Made by a program: the position numbers and the translations under genes
In this document: in pieces, positions 15,372 to 24,459 of the stretch
Layout: each line of letters begins with the position of its first letter
Numbering within the stretch: the first letter of the stretch is position 1
Assembly: GCF_030068455.1 (NCBI RefSeq)
Contig: NZ_JAQOSQ010000033.1
Location: 1 to 36,589 of the forward strand
Length of the DNA: 36,589 nt
Direction: 5' to 3'
Source of the DNA: Roseofilum casamattae BLCC-M143
Lineage (GTDB): Bacteria > Cyanobacteriota > Cyanobacteriia > Cyanobacteriales > Desertifilaceae
Notes under the pieces: generated by a model
The model's database searches: none
Seen by the model: only the letters and a program-made list of their open reading frames with translations
What the model was told of the DNA's origin: nothing

Positions 15372-16523
15372 TTAAAGCAGATTGGCTTGATAGTCGGGAA
15401 AGCTCATATCGGCACCGCGATAGACTGTAATGACGGTTTTCACGTTGCCGCGCCGGGTGAAATCGCCGATAATGCGCAATGCTTTCGGTTTGACTTCCGA
15501 GAACAAGCGATCGCCAATCTGATTTACCACGGTTTCATGACTGATTCGCTCTTGCCGAAAACTATTAATATAAAGCTTGAATGCTTTTAACTCCAACACC
15601 GACTCGTCGGGGTAATAATCAAAGACAATCGTGCCAAAATCAGGATAGCCCGATCGCGGACAAAGAGCGGTAAATTCTGGATGTTCGATATGAATTAAAT
15701 AGTCGTGACTTCTAGAAGGGTTCGGCCACAGTTCTAGGGGAGATGTCGCTGCTGCTGCGATCGCGCGATCGCCATAAGTATCATCCATTTTATCGTCTGT
15801 TAACTTGCGATCGGATAACTCCATCTCTCCTCCGCGATACTTCCAAATGGGGTCGTCAACTCCCGCCTCGCGAAATCCGCGATCGCGCAAAACACAGGCA
15901 TGACACTTACCGCATCCGCCCCGAACTCCAGCATAGCAAGTATGGGTTAATTCCATTACCTCCTCAAAGCGATCGCCGAGCACCTCTTGCGCCAACTTCA
16001 CCGACTCCGCTTTCGTTAAATTCATCAACGGCGTATGAATGCGATAAGCACCCGCATCCCCATACATTCCCTCGCCCAAAGCCACTTTCATCCCGTCGAT
16101 AAAACTCTGGCGACAATCCCAATATCCGGCAAAATCAGTCTGACAAACCCCGAGCACCATGTCCCGAACGCCCAACCGCGCTGCTCGATTGGCTGCCACC
16201 GTTAAAAATAAGATATTCCGCCCCGGAACAAATGTTGCCTCAATGCCCTCTGGCAGCTCCTCAGCGCTCTCATACTCCGCCAAAGGCTCCGAACTGACCA
16301 AAGGACTCGTGCTCTGCAAAATCGGCCCGATATCGACAATTTCATGACTGGTTAACCCCAAAGCATTTGCCACCGCCTTCGCGCTTTCCAGCTCGATCTG
16401 ATGCCGCTGTCCGTAATCAAACGTTACGGCATGAACGCGATCGAACTGTTGCATCGCCAGAGCCGCGCAAGTTGTCGAGTCTTGTCCGCCAGAAAGAATT
16501 ACCAGAGCTTCAGTTCCTGTCAT
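15372..16523 (-). CDS. Bifunctional QueC-QueF fusion: preQ0 synthase and preQ1 reductase
   Basis: A single 383-residue chain joining two consecutive enzymes of queuosine precursor synthesis. Residues 1 to about 225 are QueC, which converts 7-carboxy-7-deazaguanine to preQ0 with ATP: PP-loop SGGQDS at 11-16 and a zinc site Cys196, Cys204, Cys207, Cys210. Residues 260-383 are QueF, which reduces preQ0 to preQ1 with NADPH: catalytic Cys288 in TALCPRSGYPDFGT, Asp295, and the ELKAFKLYINSFR motif. A 30-residue hydrophilic linker (near MELSDRKLTDDKMDD) separates them. QueF has the short unimodular length. No queD, queE or folE lies nearby, and no preQ1 riboswitch is evident upstream. Confidence 0.92.
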   Translation of the reverse strand: MTGTEALVILSGGQDSTTCAALAMQQFDRVHAVTFDYGQRHQIELESAKAVANALGLTSHEIVDIGPILQSTSPLVSSEPLAEYESAEELPEGIEATFVPGRNILFLTVAANRAARLGVRDMVLGVCQTDFAGYWDCRQSFIDGMKVALGEGMYGDAGAYRIHTPLMNLTKAESVKLAQEVLGDRFEEVMELTHTCYAGVRGGCGKCHACVLRDRGFREAGVDDPIWKYRGGEMELSDRKLTDDKMDDTYGDRAIAAAATSPLELWPNPSRSHDYLIHIEHPEFTALCPRSGYPDFGTIVFDYYPDESVLELKAFKLYINSFRQERISHETVVNQIGDRLFSEVKPKALRIIGDFTRRGNVKTVITVYRGADMSFPDYQANLL

Positions 16524-16609
16524 CAGATCGTCGAGTAGTTATGCATGGCCATCTCAAATTCTAATCTGAAACTCAACGAAAACGGCGCCAGCGATCGCGA
16601 TCGCTCCTG

Positions 16610-16846
16610 TCACGGTGCATCTGAGTCCCAATGCTTCATAAACTCATCAATATCCGCCGCTGCCTCCGCTAGGGTTTGGTCGTCAATGGTTTGCGGTTGT
16701 TGAAACTGATGAGTACTCAGGGGATTGCGATTCTTGGTTTCCCCATTCGGAATCTTGCCCATTTTTAGGGTCTCTTCCAACTGGTGTAAAGAGTGTTCAA
16801 ACTCTTGCCGTGCATAATTGCGTTCGTGTTGTGTTTCTTGATTCAT
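16610..16846 (-). CDS. Small hypothetical protein
   Basis: A 78-residue hydrophilic protein with a helical N-terminus (ARQEFEHSLHQLEETLKMGK), a Gln/Pro-rich middle and an acidic C-terminus ending AAADIDEFMKHWDSDAP. I do not recognise it. It lies upstream of the QueC-QueF gene on the same strand with an 86-bp gap, so co-transcription is possible. There is no strong ribosome site before the ATG. The codon pattern and absence of a competing frame favour a real gene. Confidence 0.55.
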   Translation of the reverse strand: MNQETQHERNYARQEFEHSLHQLEETLKMGKIPNGETKNRNPLSTHQFQQPQTIDDQTLAEAAADIDEFMKHWDSDAP

Positions 16847-17259
16847 AGCTGTAGAGTCGCTCGTGAAGGCGATGTGGATTGATGCTAATAATGCAAGGAT
16901 GCTCCCATACTCTTATAGTTATAACGCTTCATCTCGATAGGCAGCGTCGGGGTGTCAGCCATCAGAACGGCATTACCGAGTTTCAAGAAGCAACAAAACC
17001 GACTTTTTTTCTCCGTATTTCGAGAGCCGGCACGGGAGTTCACAAAATTTTAACAATTGTCCGTTGCAGTCACCCAGAAATCGCCTCAGTGTGGCTCGGT
17101 GAAAACTCCAATCTACTCCATCGCGATTATCTTCCGTTCCCCAGATCGTTGTAGAATCTAGGGCAGTGCGATCGCCAATTGCGGATCTTTCCCGGTTCAT
17201 CGGAACATCTGCAATTGCGGGATGAGATTCAATTAAATCTGGCAGTAGGAATTTTAAGA
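16847..17259. other. Divergent intergenic region upstream of lpdA
   Basis: Should hold the promoters for lpdA and for the small gene on the other strand. A TAGAAT hexamer at 17152-17157 could be a -10 element for lpdA but I see no well-placed -35. No convincing coding sequence. Confidence 0.45.
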
Positions 17260-18684
17260 ATGAGCGAATTTGATTACGACCTAATAATTATTGGTGCAGG
17301 GGTAGGCGGACATGGAGCAGCGCTCCACGCCGTCAGTTGCGGACTGAAAACTGCCATTATTGAAGCAGCAGATATGGGCGGAACCTGCGTGAACCGAGGA
17401 TGCATCCCTTCCAAAGCCCTCTTAGCCGCCTCCGGTCGGGTGCGCGAGTTGCACGACGACCATCACCTGAAAGCATTAGGCATTCAAGTCGGCCAGATTA
17501 ACTTTGAACGGCAGGCGATCGCCGACCATGCAAATAATTTAGTGGATAAAATTCGCGGCGATCTGACTAACAGCCTGAAACGGCTCAAAGTAGACATTAT
17601 CAAAGGATGGGGCAAAGTCGCCGGCATGCAAAAAGTGAGCGTGGAAACCGATAGTGGCGAGAAAAGTTACAGCACTAAAGATATTATGCTCGCTCCCGGT
17701 TCAATTCCCTTCGTCCCTCCAGGAATCGAAATAGACGGAAAAACCGTCTTTACCAGCGACCAGTCGGTGCGTCTCGAATCCCTTCCCGATTGGATTGCCG
17801 TGATTGGCAGCGGTTATATTGGCTTGGAGTTTACCGATGTTTATACCGCTCTGGGATCGGAAGTCACTCTGATCGAAGCCATGGATAAACTCATGCCCAC
17901 CTTCGATCCCGATATTGCCAAACAAGCCCAACGAGTCCTCATTGCTCCCCGCGACATTGAAACTCGCACCGGAGTTCTCGCCATGAAAGTGACCCCCGGT
18001 TCTCCCGTCACGATTGAGCTAGCTGATGCGAAAACCAAAGACATTGTGGAAGTTTTGGAAGTCGATGCTTGCTTAGTGGCCACCGGCCGCATTCCTACTG
18101 CCAAGAATATGGGGTTAGAGCGAGTTGCCGTAGAATTAGACCGACGCGGATTCATTCCCGTAGACGATCGCATGGCCGTACTCGCCGACGGTAAACCCGT
18201 GCCCCACCTCTGGGCTATTGGGGATGCCACCGGGAAAATGATGCTCGCCCATGCTGCCTCCGCTCAAGGTATTGTCGCCGTCGAAAATATTTGCGATCGC
18301 CCCCGTACCGTAGACTATCGCAGCATTCCCGCTGCCGCCTTTACCCACCCCGAAATCAGTTACGTGGGATTGAGCGAACCGCAAGCGAAAGAACTTGCTG
18401 CTAGCGAAGGATTTGAAATTGCCACCGCGCGATCGTACTTCAAAGGAAACTCAAAGGCGATCGCCGAAGGAGAAACCGACGGCATGGCCAAAGTCATCTA
18501 CCGGAAAGATACCGGAGAAGTCCTCGGCGTCCATATTATCGGCATTCATGCGGCTGACTTAATCCACGAAGCCTCCGCCGCCGTTGCCAAACGAGAATCC
18601 ATTCACACTCTCGCCCATCTGGTTCACGCCCATCCCACCCTCTCCGAAGTCCTCGACGAAGCATACAAACGCGCTGCCGGTTAG
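17260..18684 (+). CDS. lpdA: Dihydrolipoyl dehydrogenase
   Basis: The E3 flavoenzyme (474 residues) that reoxidises dihydrolipoamide in pyruvate dehydrogenase and in the glycine cleavage system. FAD loop [13 protein letters not shown] lies near residues 12-24. The redox disulfide is Cys43 and Cys48 in [13 protein letters not shown]. The NAD-binding loop is GSGYIGLEF, the second FAD motif is [10 protein letters not shown], and the active-site dyad is His458 and Glu463 in HAHPTLSE. The start follows AGGA at 17247-17250; an upstream in-frame extension has no homologous sequence. The N-terminus [12 protein letters not shown] and the GGHGAALHA loop are the typical cyanobacterial form. Confidence 0.93.
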   Translation: MSEFDYDLIIIGAGVGGHGAALHAVSCGLKTAIIEAADMGGTCVNRGCIPSKALLAASGRVRELHDDHHLKALGIQVGQINFERQAIADHANNLVDKIRGDLTNSLKRLKVDIIKGWGKVAGMQKVSVETDSGEKSYSTKDIMLAPGSIPFVPPGIEIDGKTVFTSDQSVRLESLPDWIAVIGSGYIGLEFTDVYTALGSEVTLIEAMDKLMPTFDPDIAKQAQRVLIAPRDIETRTGVLAMKVTPGSPVTIELADAKTKDIVEVLEVDACLVATGRIPTAKNMGLERVAVELDRRGFIPVDDRMAVLADGKPVPHLWAIGDATGKMMLAHAASAQGIVAVENICDRPRTVDYRSIPAAAFTHPEISYVGLSEPQAKELAASEGFEIATARSYFKGNSKAIAEGETDGMAKVIYRKDTGEVLGVHIIGIHAADLIHEASAAVAKRESIHTLAHLVHAHPTLSEVLDEAYKRAAG

Positions 18685-18689
18685 GTTCC

Positions 18690-18804
18690 AACCCAACATG
18701 TAGGGGCGGGTTCCGCAACCATCTCGTCTTCCCACCCAAAATGTAGGGGCGGGTTCTGCCACCATTTTGTCTTCCAACCAACCATGTAGTGAACCCGCCC
18801 CTAC
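18690..18804 (+). repeat. 43-bp tandem repeat with TGTAGGGGCGGGTTC core and an inverted third arm
   Basis: Two adjacent 43-bp units (18690-18732 and 18733-18775) each contain TGTAGGGGCGGGTTC (18699-18713; 18742-18756). A partial third unit starts at 18776 and then carries the reverse complement GAACCCGCCCCTAC at 18791-18804. The transcript can fold into a 14-bp stem with either direct copy. The GC-rich core with this sequence resembles dispersed intergenic repeats of cyanobacteria. It lies between lpdA and trpC and could terminate or stabilise the lpdA message. Confidence 0.8.
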
Positions 18805-18864
18805 GGCAACACCGATAAATAATCCATACATTCAAATCCCAATTATTCGCGCCTGTTTTCCCTA

Positions 18865-19746
18865 ATGCAAATTCGCCGTCGCCCTCCCAGTCCCTCCTTT
18901 TCCATCAGCCACATGCGCTACCAAGTCAGCGTCCCCGGTAGCGAACCGCAAAATATTCTCGAAGAAATTGTTTGGTACAAAGAAACCGAAGTCCAAGCTC
19001 AACGAGAAAAACTGCCCTTAAGCAAGTTAAAACAACGCATCGATAGCGTTGCTCCACCGAAAAACTTTCTCCAAGCCTTGCGCCAAGGCAAAACCCAACC
19101 CGCGCTCATTGCGGAGGTCAAAAAAGCCTCTCCATCGAAAGGCATCATCCGCGAAAACTTCGATCCGGTAGAAATTGCTCGGGCTTACGATCGCGGAGGT
19201 GCGAGCTGCCTTTCCGTCCTCACCGATCGCAAATTTTTCCAAGGCAGCTTCGAGAATTTAGCCAAAGTCCGCGCAGCAGTCGATTTGCCCCTACTGTGCA
19301 AAGAATTTATTATTTATCCCTATCAAATGTACCAAGCGCGCCTCCATGGCGCCGATGCGGTACTCTTAATTGCGGCAATTTTATCCGATCGCGACTTAAA
19401 TTATTTTACCAAAATCATTCGCGCCCTCGGCATGACTCCCCTCGTCGAAGTCCATTCCCTAGAAGAACTCGATCGCGTCCTCAGCTTAGACAATATCGAG
19501 CTAATTGGCATCAACAACCGCAACCTAGAAGATTTTACCGTCGATCTGCGGACAACTGAAGAACTGGTTAATGCCCGGCGATCGCAACTGCAAGAGAGAG
19601 ATATCGTTTTAGTGAGCGAGTCCGGACTGCATACCGCCCAGGATCTGCAATTTGTCGCTTCCGTCGGTGCCAACGCCGTGTTAATCGGGGAATCTTTAGT
19701 AAAAAAAGATAACCCAACCGAAGCGATCGCCACCTTATTCGTTTAA
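18865..19746 (+). CDS. trpC: Indole-3-glycerol phosphate synthase
   Basis: Converts carboxyphenylamino-deoxyribulose phosphate to indole-3-glycerol phosphate in tryptophan synthesis. The 293-residue protein has the (beta/alpha)8 barrel with [13 protein letters not shown] (residues 81-93) carrying the first catalytic Lys, [12 protein letters not shown] with the general-acid Lys146, [15 protein letters not shown] and LVSESGL at successive strand ends. The N-terminal extension of about 60 residues ([10 protein letters not shown] start) matches the longer cyanobacterial form. No other trp gene is adjacent, as expected for scattered trp genes in cyanobacteria. Confidence 0.94.
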   Translation: MQIRRRPPSPSFSISHMRYQVSVPGSEPQNILEEIVWYKETEVQAQREKLPLSKLKQRIDSVAPPKNFLQALRQGKTQPALIAEVKKASPSKGIIRENFDPVEIARAYDRGGASCLSVLTDRKFFQGSFENLAKVRAAVDLPLLCKEFIIYPYQMYQARLHGADAVLLIAAILSDRDLNYFTKIIRALGMTPLVEVHSLEELDRVLSLDNIELIGINNRNLEDFTVDLRTTEELVNARRSQLQERDIVLVSESGLHTAQDLQFVASVGANAVLIGESLVKKDNPTEAIATLFV

Positions 19747-19827
19747 CCTAGTCATCATACCTTCTTCTCTCCTGCGCGAGACAGCTCCAACATCCCAACT
19801 CAACCCGCACTACCACTAAAATTACCC

Positions 19828-20052
19828 ATGCCGCCGATTCCGGTTCCTTCCCATGTTCATTACGAACTTTTGCTCCAACTCCTAGAACGCCAAACTCGCA
19901 TTGCTGTCGAAAATCAACCTCTTCAACGAGAACAAGTCAAACAACTGATTGCAACCTTAAGAAAAGCCTTAGCCCAGCAGAGACAATTAGAGCAAAGCTG
20001 CGAACAAGCCAACTTACCCATCGAATATCGCTGGTCTTTAAACGAAGATTAG
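19828..20052 (+). CDS. Small conserved protein, DUF5340-like
   Basis: A 74-residue soluble, highly helical protein: SHVHYELLLQLLERQT, then QREQVKQLIATLRKALAQQRQLEQSCE, ending IEYRWSLNED. From memory this corresponds to DUF5340, a cyanobacterial family of unknown function; I could not check. It follows trpC by 81 bp on the same strand. Confidence 0.7.
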   Translation: MPPIPVPSHVHYELLLQLLERQTRIAVENQPLQREQVKQLIATLRKALAQQRQLEQSCEQANLPIEYRWSLNED

Positions 20053-20212
20053 TTAGCCCAACTCCCCGCTACCGATCCTCTCTGCGCTCTCCGTGGTTTT
20101 CTCCCACTTATCCCAAACAATTGCGATCGCGCGATCGCGATTTCTCTTCAGCGATCGGGTTAACATTAGATTAAGGGGTAAATCAATTATAGCGAATGCC
20201 GACCGTCAATCA

Positions 20213-20410
20213 ATGTTAAAACCAGGAACCTTAGTACGCATACTCTATCCAGACTATGTCGCAGGAACATTAGGATATCTTCAAGCTCAAGAAGATCGAG
20301 GACGGTGGATAGTTCGCTTAACCCAAAATCCAATTGAAGCTCCCGATGAACCCCTACTCTTGTCATTAGAAGAATCGGAGTTTGAGCTACTCGATTCTAC
20401 TAAACCATAA
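20213..20410 (+). CDS. Small conserved hypothetical protein with SH3-like pattern
   Basis: A 65-residue protein, MLKPGTLVRILYPDYVAGTLGYLQAQ continuing to RWIVRLTQNP and an acidic end. The pattern of G-x-V-R-I, G-x-L-G and W-x-V-R-L strands suggests a small beta-barrel. The frame is open back to 20093, but the upstream part is rich in HIP1 octamers and looks non-coding, so I use the ATG at 20213. No strong ribosome site is seen. Function unknown. Confidence 0.65.
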   Translation: MLKPGTLVRILYPDYVAGTLGYLQAQEDRGRWIVRLTQNPIEAPDEPLLLSLEESEFELLDSTKP

Positions 20411-20434
20411 CAAAACTAGATTGAGGCGATCGCA

Positions 20435-20665
20435 ATGATTAATGATTCTTTTTTATATCCTTACCATTCGTACTATGGAAAACTCACGCCAGAAAATTTG
20501 GCTTTCAACGCCAACCTGCAAGAATTTTCGGAAAAAATTAATATTATCAGTGCTTTAGAAAACGGAGGGAAAATTTCGACGGTTGAATGCTACCGTCGCA
20601 TTCAAGCATTATGGGAAGACTTCGAGCAAGCGACTCGAAAATTAGGAATCGAGCATTCAAGCTGA
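20435..20665 (+). CDS. Small conserved cyanobacterial protein (DUF7219-like)
   Basis: A 76-residue protein containing FLYPYHSYYGKLTPENLAFNANLQEF, then a helical half with ISALENGGKIS and YRRIQALWEDFEQA. I associate this pattern with a small cyanobacterial family (DUF7219 as I recall it), function unknown. It lies 24 bp after the preceding small gene on the same strand, so the two are probably co-transcribed. Confidence 0.68.
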   Translation: MINDSFLYPYHSYYGKLTPENLAFNANLQEFSEKINIISALENGGKISTVECYRRIQALWEDFEQATRKLGIEHSS

Positions 20666-20789
20666 GCAGATACCGTGCTATGTACTGGGAGAGGGAGCGT
20701 TAGGGTAAGCGATACTCCCTGACTATTTCCTGTTCCCCGTTCCCGATTCACCATATAATAACGATGAATTGGCTAAAACGAGCGATCGC

Positions 20790-21989
20790 ATGGTAAAACT
20801 GAGCTTCTGCATTATTGTCAAAAATGAAGAAAAAAATCTTCCTGCTTGTCTGAAAAGCGTCGCTGATGCGGTAGACCAGATGGTGGTTTTAGATACCGGA
20901 TCGAGCGATCGCACCGTCGAAATTGCCAAAGAATGGGGAGCCGAAGTCCATCATTTTGAATGGTGCAATGATTTTGCGATCGCCCGCAATGAATCTCTCA
21001 AATATGCTACAGGAGACTGGATTTTAGTCTTAGATGCGGACGAGCATTTAAATCCAGCCGTCATTCCCCATCTGCAACCCGCTATGGCAGCTAAAGATGT
21101 ACTCGTCCTTAACTTAGTTCGCCATGAAATAGGCGCTACCCAGTCACCTTATTCTCTCGTATCGCGCCTATTCCGCAATCATCCACAAGTGCGATTTACT
21201 CGTCCCTATCATGCCATCATTGACGATGATGTAGAAACCCTGTTGCAACAGGAATCTCATTGGAAAATTGCCAACATTCCCGAGATTGCGATCGACCATT
21301 ACGGTTACGAACCGGAAGTTATTGCCAGCAAAGATAAGACTAACCGGGCGAGATTGGCCATGGAGCGCTATTTAGCAAACCATCCTGGAGATCCCTATAC
21401 CTGCAGTAAATTAGGAGCGCTCTACACCCAAATGGGTAAGGTAAAGGAAGGCATTGAACTGCTAGAAAATGCACTCCCCAATGCCAATGACGATTTGGTT
21501 CGCTATGAATTTTATTACCATTTAGGATTGGCTTACGGTCGCTTGCAGAAATGGAAGAAAGCCAGCCAGTATTACCAAAAGGCGATCGCTCTCGAGATTT
21601 TACTTCCGCTAAAGTTAGGAGCCTACAATAATTTGGGTAACCTATTACAAGCCCAAGGCAATTTAGCGGATGCTCTGCTCGCGTATCAAACAACTATTGA
21701 AATCGATCCCACCTTTGCCATCGGCCACTATAATCGCGGCATGACTTTCCGCTTATTAGGAAAGCTCGATAGCGCGATCGCTGCTTATGGAAAAGCGATC
21801 GAACATAATCCTCGCTATGCCAAAGCCTATCAAAATTTGGGCGTTGCTTATCTCAAAGGAGGGAATGTGGATGAAAGCTTGAGAGCTTTTGCGCAAGCTA
21901 TCTCGCTCTATCGAGAGATTAATCCGGCTGAAGGCGATCGCTTGCGAGTAGAATTAGCTGCAATGGGATTTTCTGTGGCGCGAGATTAA
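20790..21989 (+). CDS. GT2 glycosyltransferase with C-terminal TPR repeats
   Basis: A 399-residue cytoplasmic protein. Residues 1 to about 190 are a family 2 glycosyltransferase: FCIIVKNEEKNLPACL, VVLDTGSSDRT, then the metal-binding LDADEH at 81-86. From about 195 there are roughly five tetratricopeptide repeats (for example AYNNLGNLLQAQGNLADALLAY and AYQNLGVAYLKGGNVDESLRAF). TPR-linked GT2 enzymes act on peptides or on exopolysaccharide; acceptor unknown here. The ATG at 20790 fits the family start; the frame also opens at a TTG at 20769. Nearby genes make UDP-glucuronate and UDP-xylose, which could supply donor sugars. Confidence 0.88.
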   Translation: MVKLSFCIIVKNEEKNLPACLKSVADAVDQMVVLDTGSSDRTVEIAKEWGAEVHHFEWCNDFAIARNESLKYATGDWILVLDADEHLNPAVIPHLQPAMAAKDVLVLNLVRHEIGATQSPYSLVSRLFRNHPQVRFTRPYHAIIDDDVETLLQQESHWKIANIPEIAIDHYGYEPEVIASKDKTNRARLAMERYLANHPGDPYTCSKLGALYTQMGKVKEGIELLENALPNANDDLVRYEFYYHLGLAYGRLQKWKKASQYYQKAIALEILLPLKLGAYNNLGNLLQAQGNLADALLAYQTTIEIDPTFAIGHYNRGMTFRLLGKLDSAIAAYGKAIEHNPRYAKAYQNLGVAYLKGGNVDESLRAFAQAISLYREINPAEGDRLRVELAAMGFSVARD

Positions 21990-22015
21990 CAGTTGGTTTA
22001 TCGGGAGGATTTGTT

Positions 22016-22327
22016 ATGATGAATTGGGATTATCGTGTTTTTCATGAAGACAATGGCGATTATACAATTCGTGAAGTTTTTTATGCAGAAGATGGTTCAA
22101 TTGTAGGGTGTACAGAACACGAAGTATCCCCTCTCGGTAGATCTTTAGCTGAATTAACTGAGGATCTGCAAGCATTTACTGATGCTCTAACGAAACCAGT
22201 TTTGCGATTATCCGATTTTCCAAAAGATATTGCACGGCGAGAAGAGCGTAAAACACTAAGCAAAACAATTTCTCACGAACAAGTTTTAGTCGAGTTAGGC
22301 TTGAGCGAATCGCAGGCAATTGTTTAA
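22016..22327 (+). CDS. Conserved hypothetical protein
   Basis: A 103-residue protein starting MMNWDYRVFHEDNGDYTIREVFY and continuing GSIVGCTEHEVSPLG and LTEDLQAFTDALTKPVLRLSDF. The ATG is preceded by GGGAGG at 22003-22008, an ideal distance. Its length and composition resemble small cyanobacterial proteins of unknown function sometimes found with toxin-antitoxin-like genes, but no toxin partner is next to it. It follows the glycosyltransferase by 26 bp. Confidence 0.72.
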   Translation: MMNWDYRVFHEDNGDYTIREVFYAEDGSIVGCTEHEVSPLGRSLAELTEDLQAFTDALTKPVLRLSDFPKDIARREERKTLSKTISHEQVLVELGLSESQAIV

Positions 22328-22370
22328 AATGAAATTGGGTATCTAAATTGGGAAATTGCTCTGAATTCAT

Positions 22371-23303
22371 ATGGAACCATCAACCGAATCAACTTACCCG
22401 ATTGAAACTCAGGACTTGCGAAAAGTCTATCGCACGGGATTTTGGTTAAATAAAACCATCGAATCCCTCAAATCCTGTTCGTTGCAAGTGTATCCGGGAG
22501 AAACCTTTGGACTGCTCGGACCGAATGGTGCGGGAAAAACCACGTTGCTGAAAACCCTACTGGGTATTGTCCGACCTACTTCCGGACGCGGAACCCTCCT
22601 CGGCCGTCCTCTAGGCGATCGCAGCGTCAAACAAAAAATTGGTTATTTACCCGAAAACTCATATTTCTATGATTATCTCACCGGCTGGGAATTCTTACAA
22701 TTTACCGCCGGATTATTTCAGATTCCGAAATCGGTTTCTCGCACTCGAATTCCCGAACTTTTAGAGCAAGTCGGTCTTTCCGTACAAATTGCGAAAACTC
22801 AGCAATTGCGCCAATATTCTAAAGGGATGAAACAGAGAATTGGCTTTGCCCAAGCCCTAATTAACGATCCAGACATTATTTTTCTCGACGAACCCATGTC
22901 CGGATTAGATCCTATCGGGCGCTATCAGATGCGCGAAATTATTTTATCGCTGAAAAAAGTAGGAAAAACTCTATTCCTGAACTCCCATATTTTATCCGAT
23001 GTCGAGCAAGTTTGCGATCGCATCGCCATTTTATCCCAAGGTCGGCTAATTTGCACCGGCTCCTTAGATGAGTTGCTCGGAAAACCAGAAACCTATCACG
23101 TCCGCGGTAAAGGAGGCAACTCAGACACCATTAGACGCTGGATTCCCCACTTATCTTTCGATCGCGATGTTTGGTATGGCGAACTCGAAGGGAACCCCTA
23201 CGATTTCACGGCCAGCCTGCGCTTGATGGATGCCGAATTAATCGAACTCAAGCTAGCACGCCAATCCTTGGAAGACTTTTTTCAAGAGGCGATCGCCACT
23301 TAA
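22371..23303 (+). CDS. ABC transporter ATP-binding protein (ABC-2 type)
   Basis: A 310-residue ATPase subunit. Walker A GPNGAGKT at 50-57, signature YSKGMKQ at 149-155, Walker B IIFLDE at 169-174, and the D-loop and His switch in LNSHILSD. The C-terminal third matches the CcmA/NatA-like accessory region of ABC-2 exporters. No permease gene is adjacent: the preceding gene is a small hypothetical and the next is a sugar-nucleotide enzyme. A role in export of polysaccharide or lipid is possible from the context but not shown. Confidence 0.88.
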   Translation: MEPSTESTYPIETQDLRKVYRTGFWLNKTIESLKSCSLQVYPGETFGLLGPNGAGKTTLLKTLLGIVRPTSGRGTLLGRPLGDRSVKQKIGYLPENSYFYDYLTGWEFLQFTAGLFQIPKSVSRTRIPELLEQVGLSVQIAKTQQLRQYSKGMKQRIGFAQALINDPDIIFLDEPMSGLDPIGRYQMREIILSLKKVGKTLFLNSHILSDVEQVCDRIAILSQGRLICTGSLDELLGKPETYHVRGKGGNSDTIRRWIPHLSFDRDVWYGELEGNPYDFTASLRLMDAELIELKLARQSLEDFFQEAIAT

Positions 23304-23442
23304 GCGGCCGAGGGGCAAAATGTGAGTACGATAACCTATTACCCCTTCCCATTCTCTAAAGTGCAACCGAGAGATTACCAGATTCCAGAAGAAACAGTTA
23401 ATATAGCGTTGCTGGCCTAACATAACCTGCACGACAAGCACT

Positions 23443-24375
23443 ATGAGAATCTTGGTAACGGGAGGAGCCGGATTTGTTGGCTCTCACCTGATTGACCGCT
23501 TAATGGAAGCCAATCATGATGTCATCTGTTTAGACAATTTCTATACTGGGAATAAGCGTAATATTCTCCATTGGCGAGATAACCCAAATTTTGAACTAAT
23601 CCGGCACGACGTAACCGAACCCATTCGGTTAGAAGTTGACCAGATCTATCACTTGGCTTGTCCAGCCTCACCCATACACTACCAATACAACCCGATTAAA
23701 ACCACCAAAACCAGCGTTTTGGGAACGATTAATATGTTGGGATTGGCCAAACGAGTCAAGGCACGAATACTCCTGGCATCTACCTCAGAAATTTACGGCG
23801 ACCCCAATGTCCATCCGCAAAGAGAAGAGTATTGGGGTAACGTTAACACTATTGGTATTCGCTCCTGCTATGACGAAGGCAAGCGGATCGCCGAAACCTT
23901 ATGTTTTGACTACCATCGCGAGCATGGTATCGAAATTCGCGTGGCTCGGATTTTCAATACTTATGGCTCGCGAATGCTGGAAAATGACGGTCGAGTCGTG
24001 AGTAATTTTGTCGTACAAGCTCTCAAAGGCATTCCGCTCACCGTTTATGGTGATGGGTCGCAAACCCGAAGTTTCTGCTATGTTTCCGATCTCGTCGATG
24101 GATTGATTCGGCTCATGAATGGCGATCGTGAAGGACCGGTCAATTTAGGCAATCCAGACGAGTATACGATTTTGGAACTGGCTGAGAAGATTCAACAAAC
24201 CATTAATCCGGATGCCAAAATTGAGTTCAAACCCCTTCCCGCCGACGATCCTCGGCAGAGACAGCCCGATATTACTCGCGCCCGAGAATGGTTGGGATGG
24301 CAACCGACGATTCCTCTAGAAGAAGGATTGAGCAAAACCATTGCCGATTTCCGCGATCGCCTCTTCTCTTCCTGA
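23443..24375 (+). CDS. UDP-glucuronate decarboxylase (UDP-xylose synthase)
   Basis: A 310-residue short-chain dehydrogenase/reductase of the UXS type, which decarboxylates UDP-glucuronate to UDP-xylose with bound NAD. NAD loop TGGAGFVG at 6-13, followed by the diagnostic [12 protein letters not shown], the [17 protein letters not shown] block, active-site [11 protein letters not shown] (113-121), Tyr143 and Lys147 in YDEGK, and [10 protein letters not shown]. The next gene makes its substrate. The 84-bp gap and shared strand suggest one operon. The product would feed xylose-containing glycans. Confidence 0.88.
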   Translation: MRILVTGGAGFVGSHLIDRLMEANHDVICLDNFYTGNKRNILHWRDNPNFELIRHDVTEPIRLEVDQIYHLACPASPIHYQYNPIKTTKTSVLGTINMLGLAKRVKARILLASTSEIYGDPNVHPQREEYWGNVNTIGIRSCYDEGKRIAETLCFDYHREHGIEIRVARIFNTYGSRMLENDGRVVSNFVVQALKGIPLTVYGDGSQTRSFCYVSDLVDGLIRLMNGDREGPVNLGNPDEYTILELAEKIQQTINPDAKIEFKPLPADDPRQRQPDITRAREWLGWQPTIPLEEGLSKTIADFRDRLFSS

Positions 24376-24459
24376 AGAGTTTTTAAGCATCGAGCGGATA
24401 CATACGGATCGGGCACTTATCTTACTGTAAATCTCAAACAACTATATCGAGGAGAATCT

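Noticed and set aside
16524-16609. Possible preQ1 riboswitch before the QueC-QueF gene
   Set aside because: No pseudoknot-forming A-rich tail or conserved preQ1 core is visible in this short gap.
16879-17154. A 91-codon plus-strand frame upstream of lpdA
   Set aside because: No ribosome site, odd composition, and it fills the divergent promoter region.
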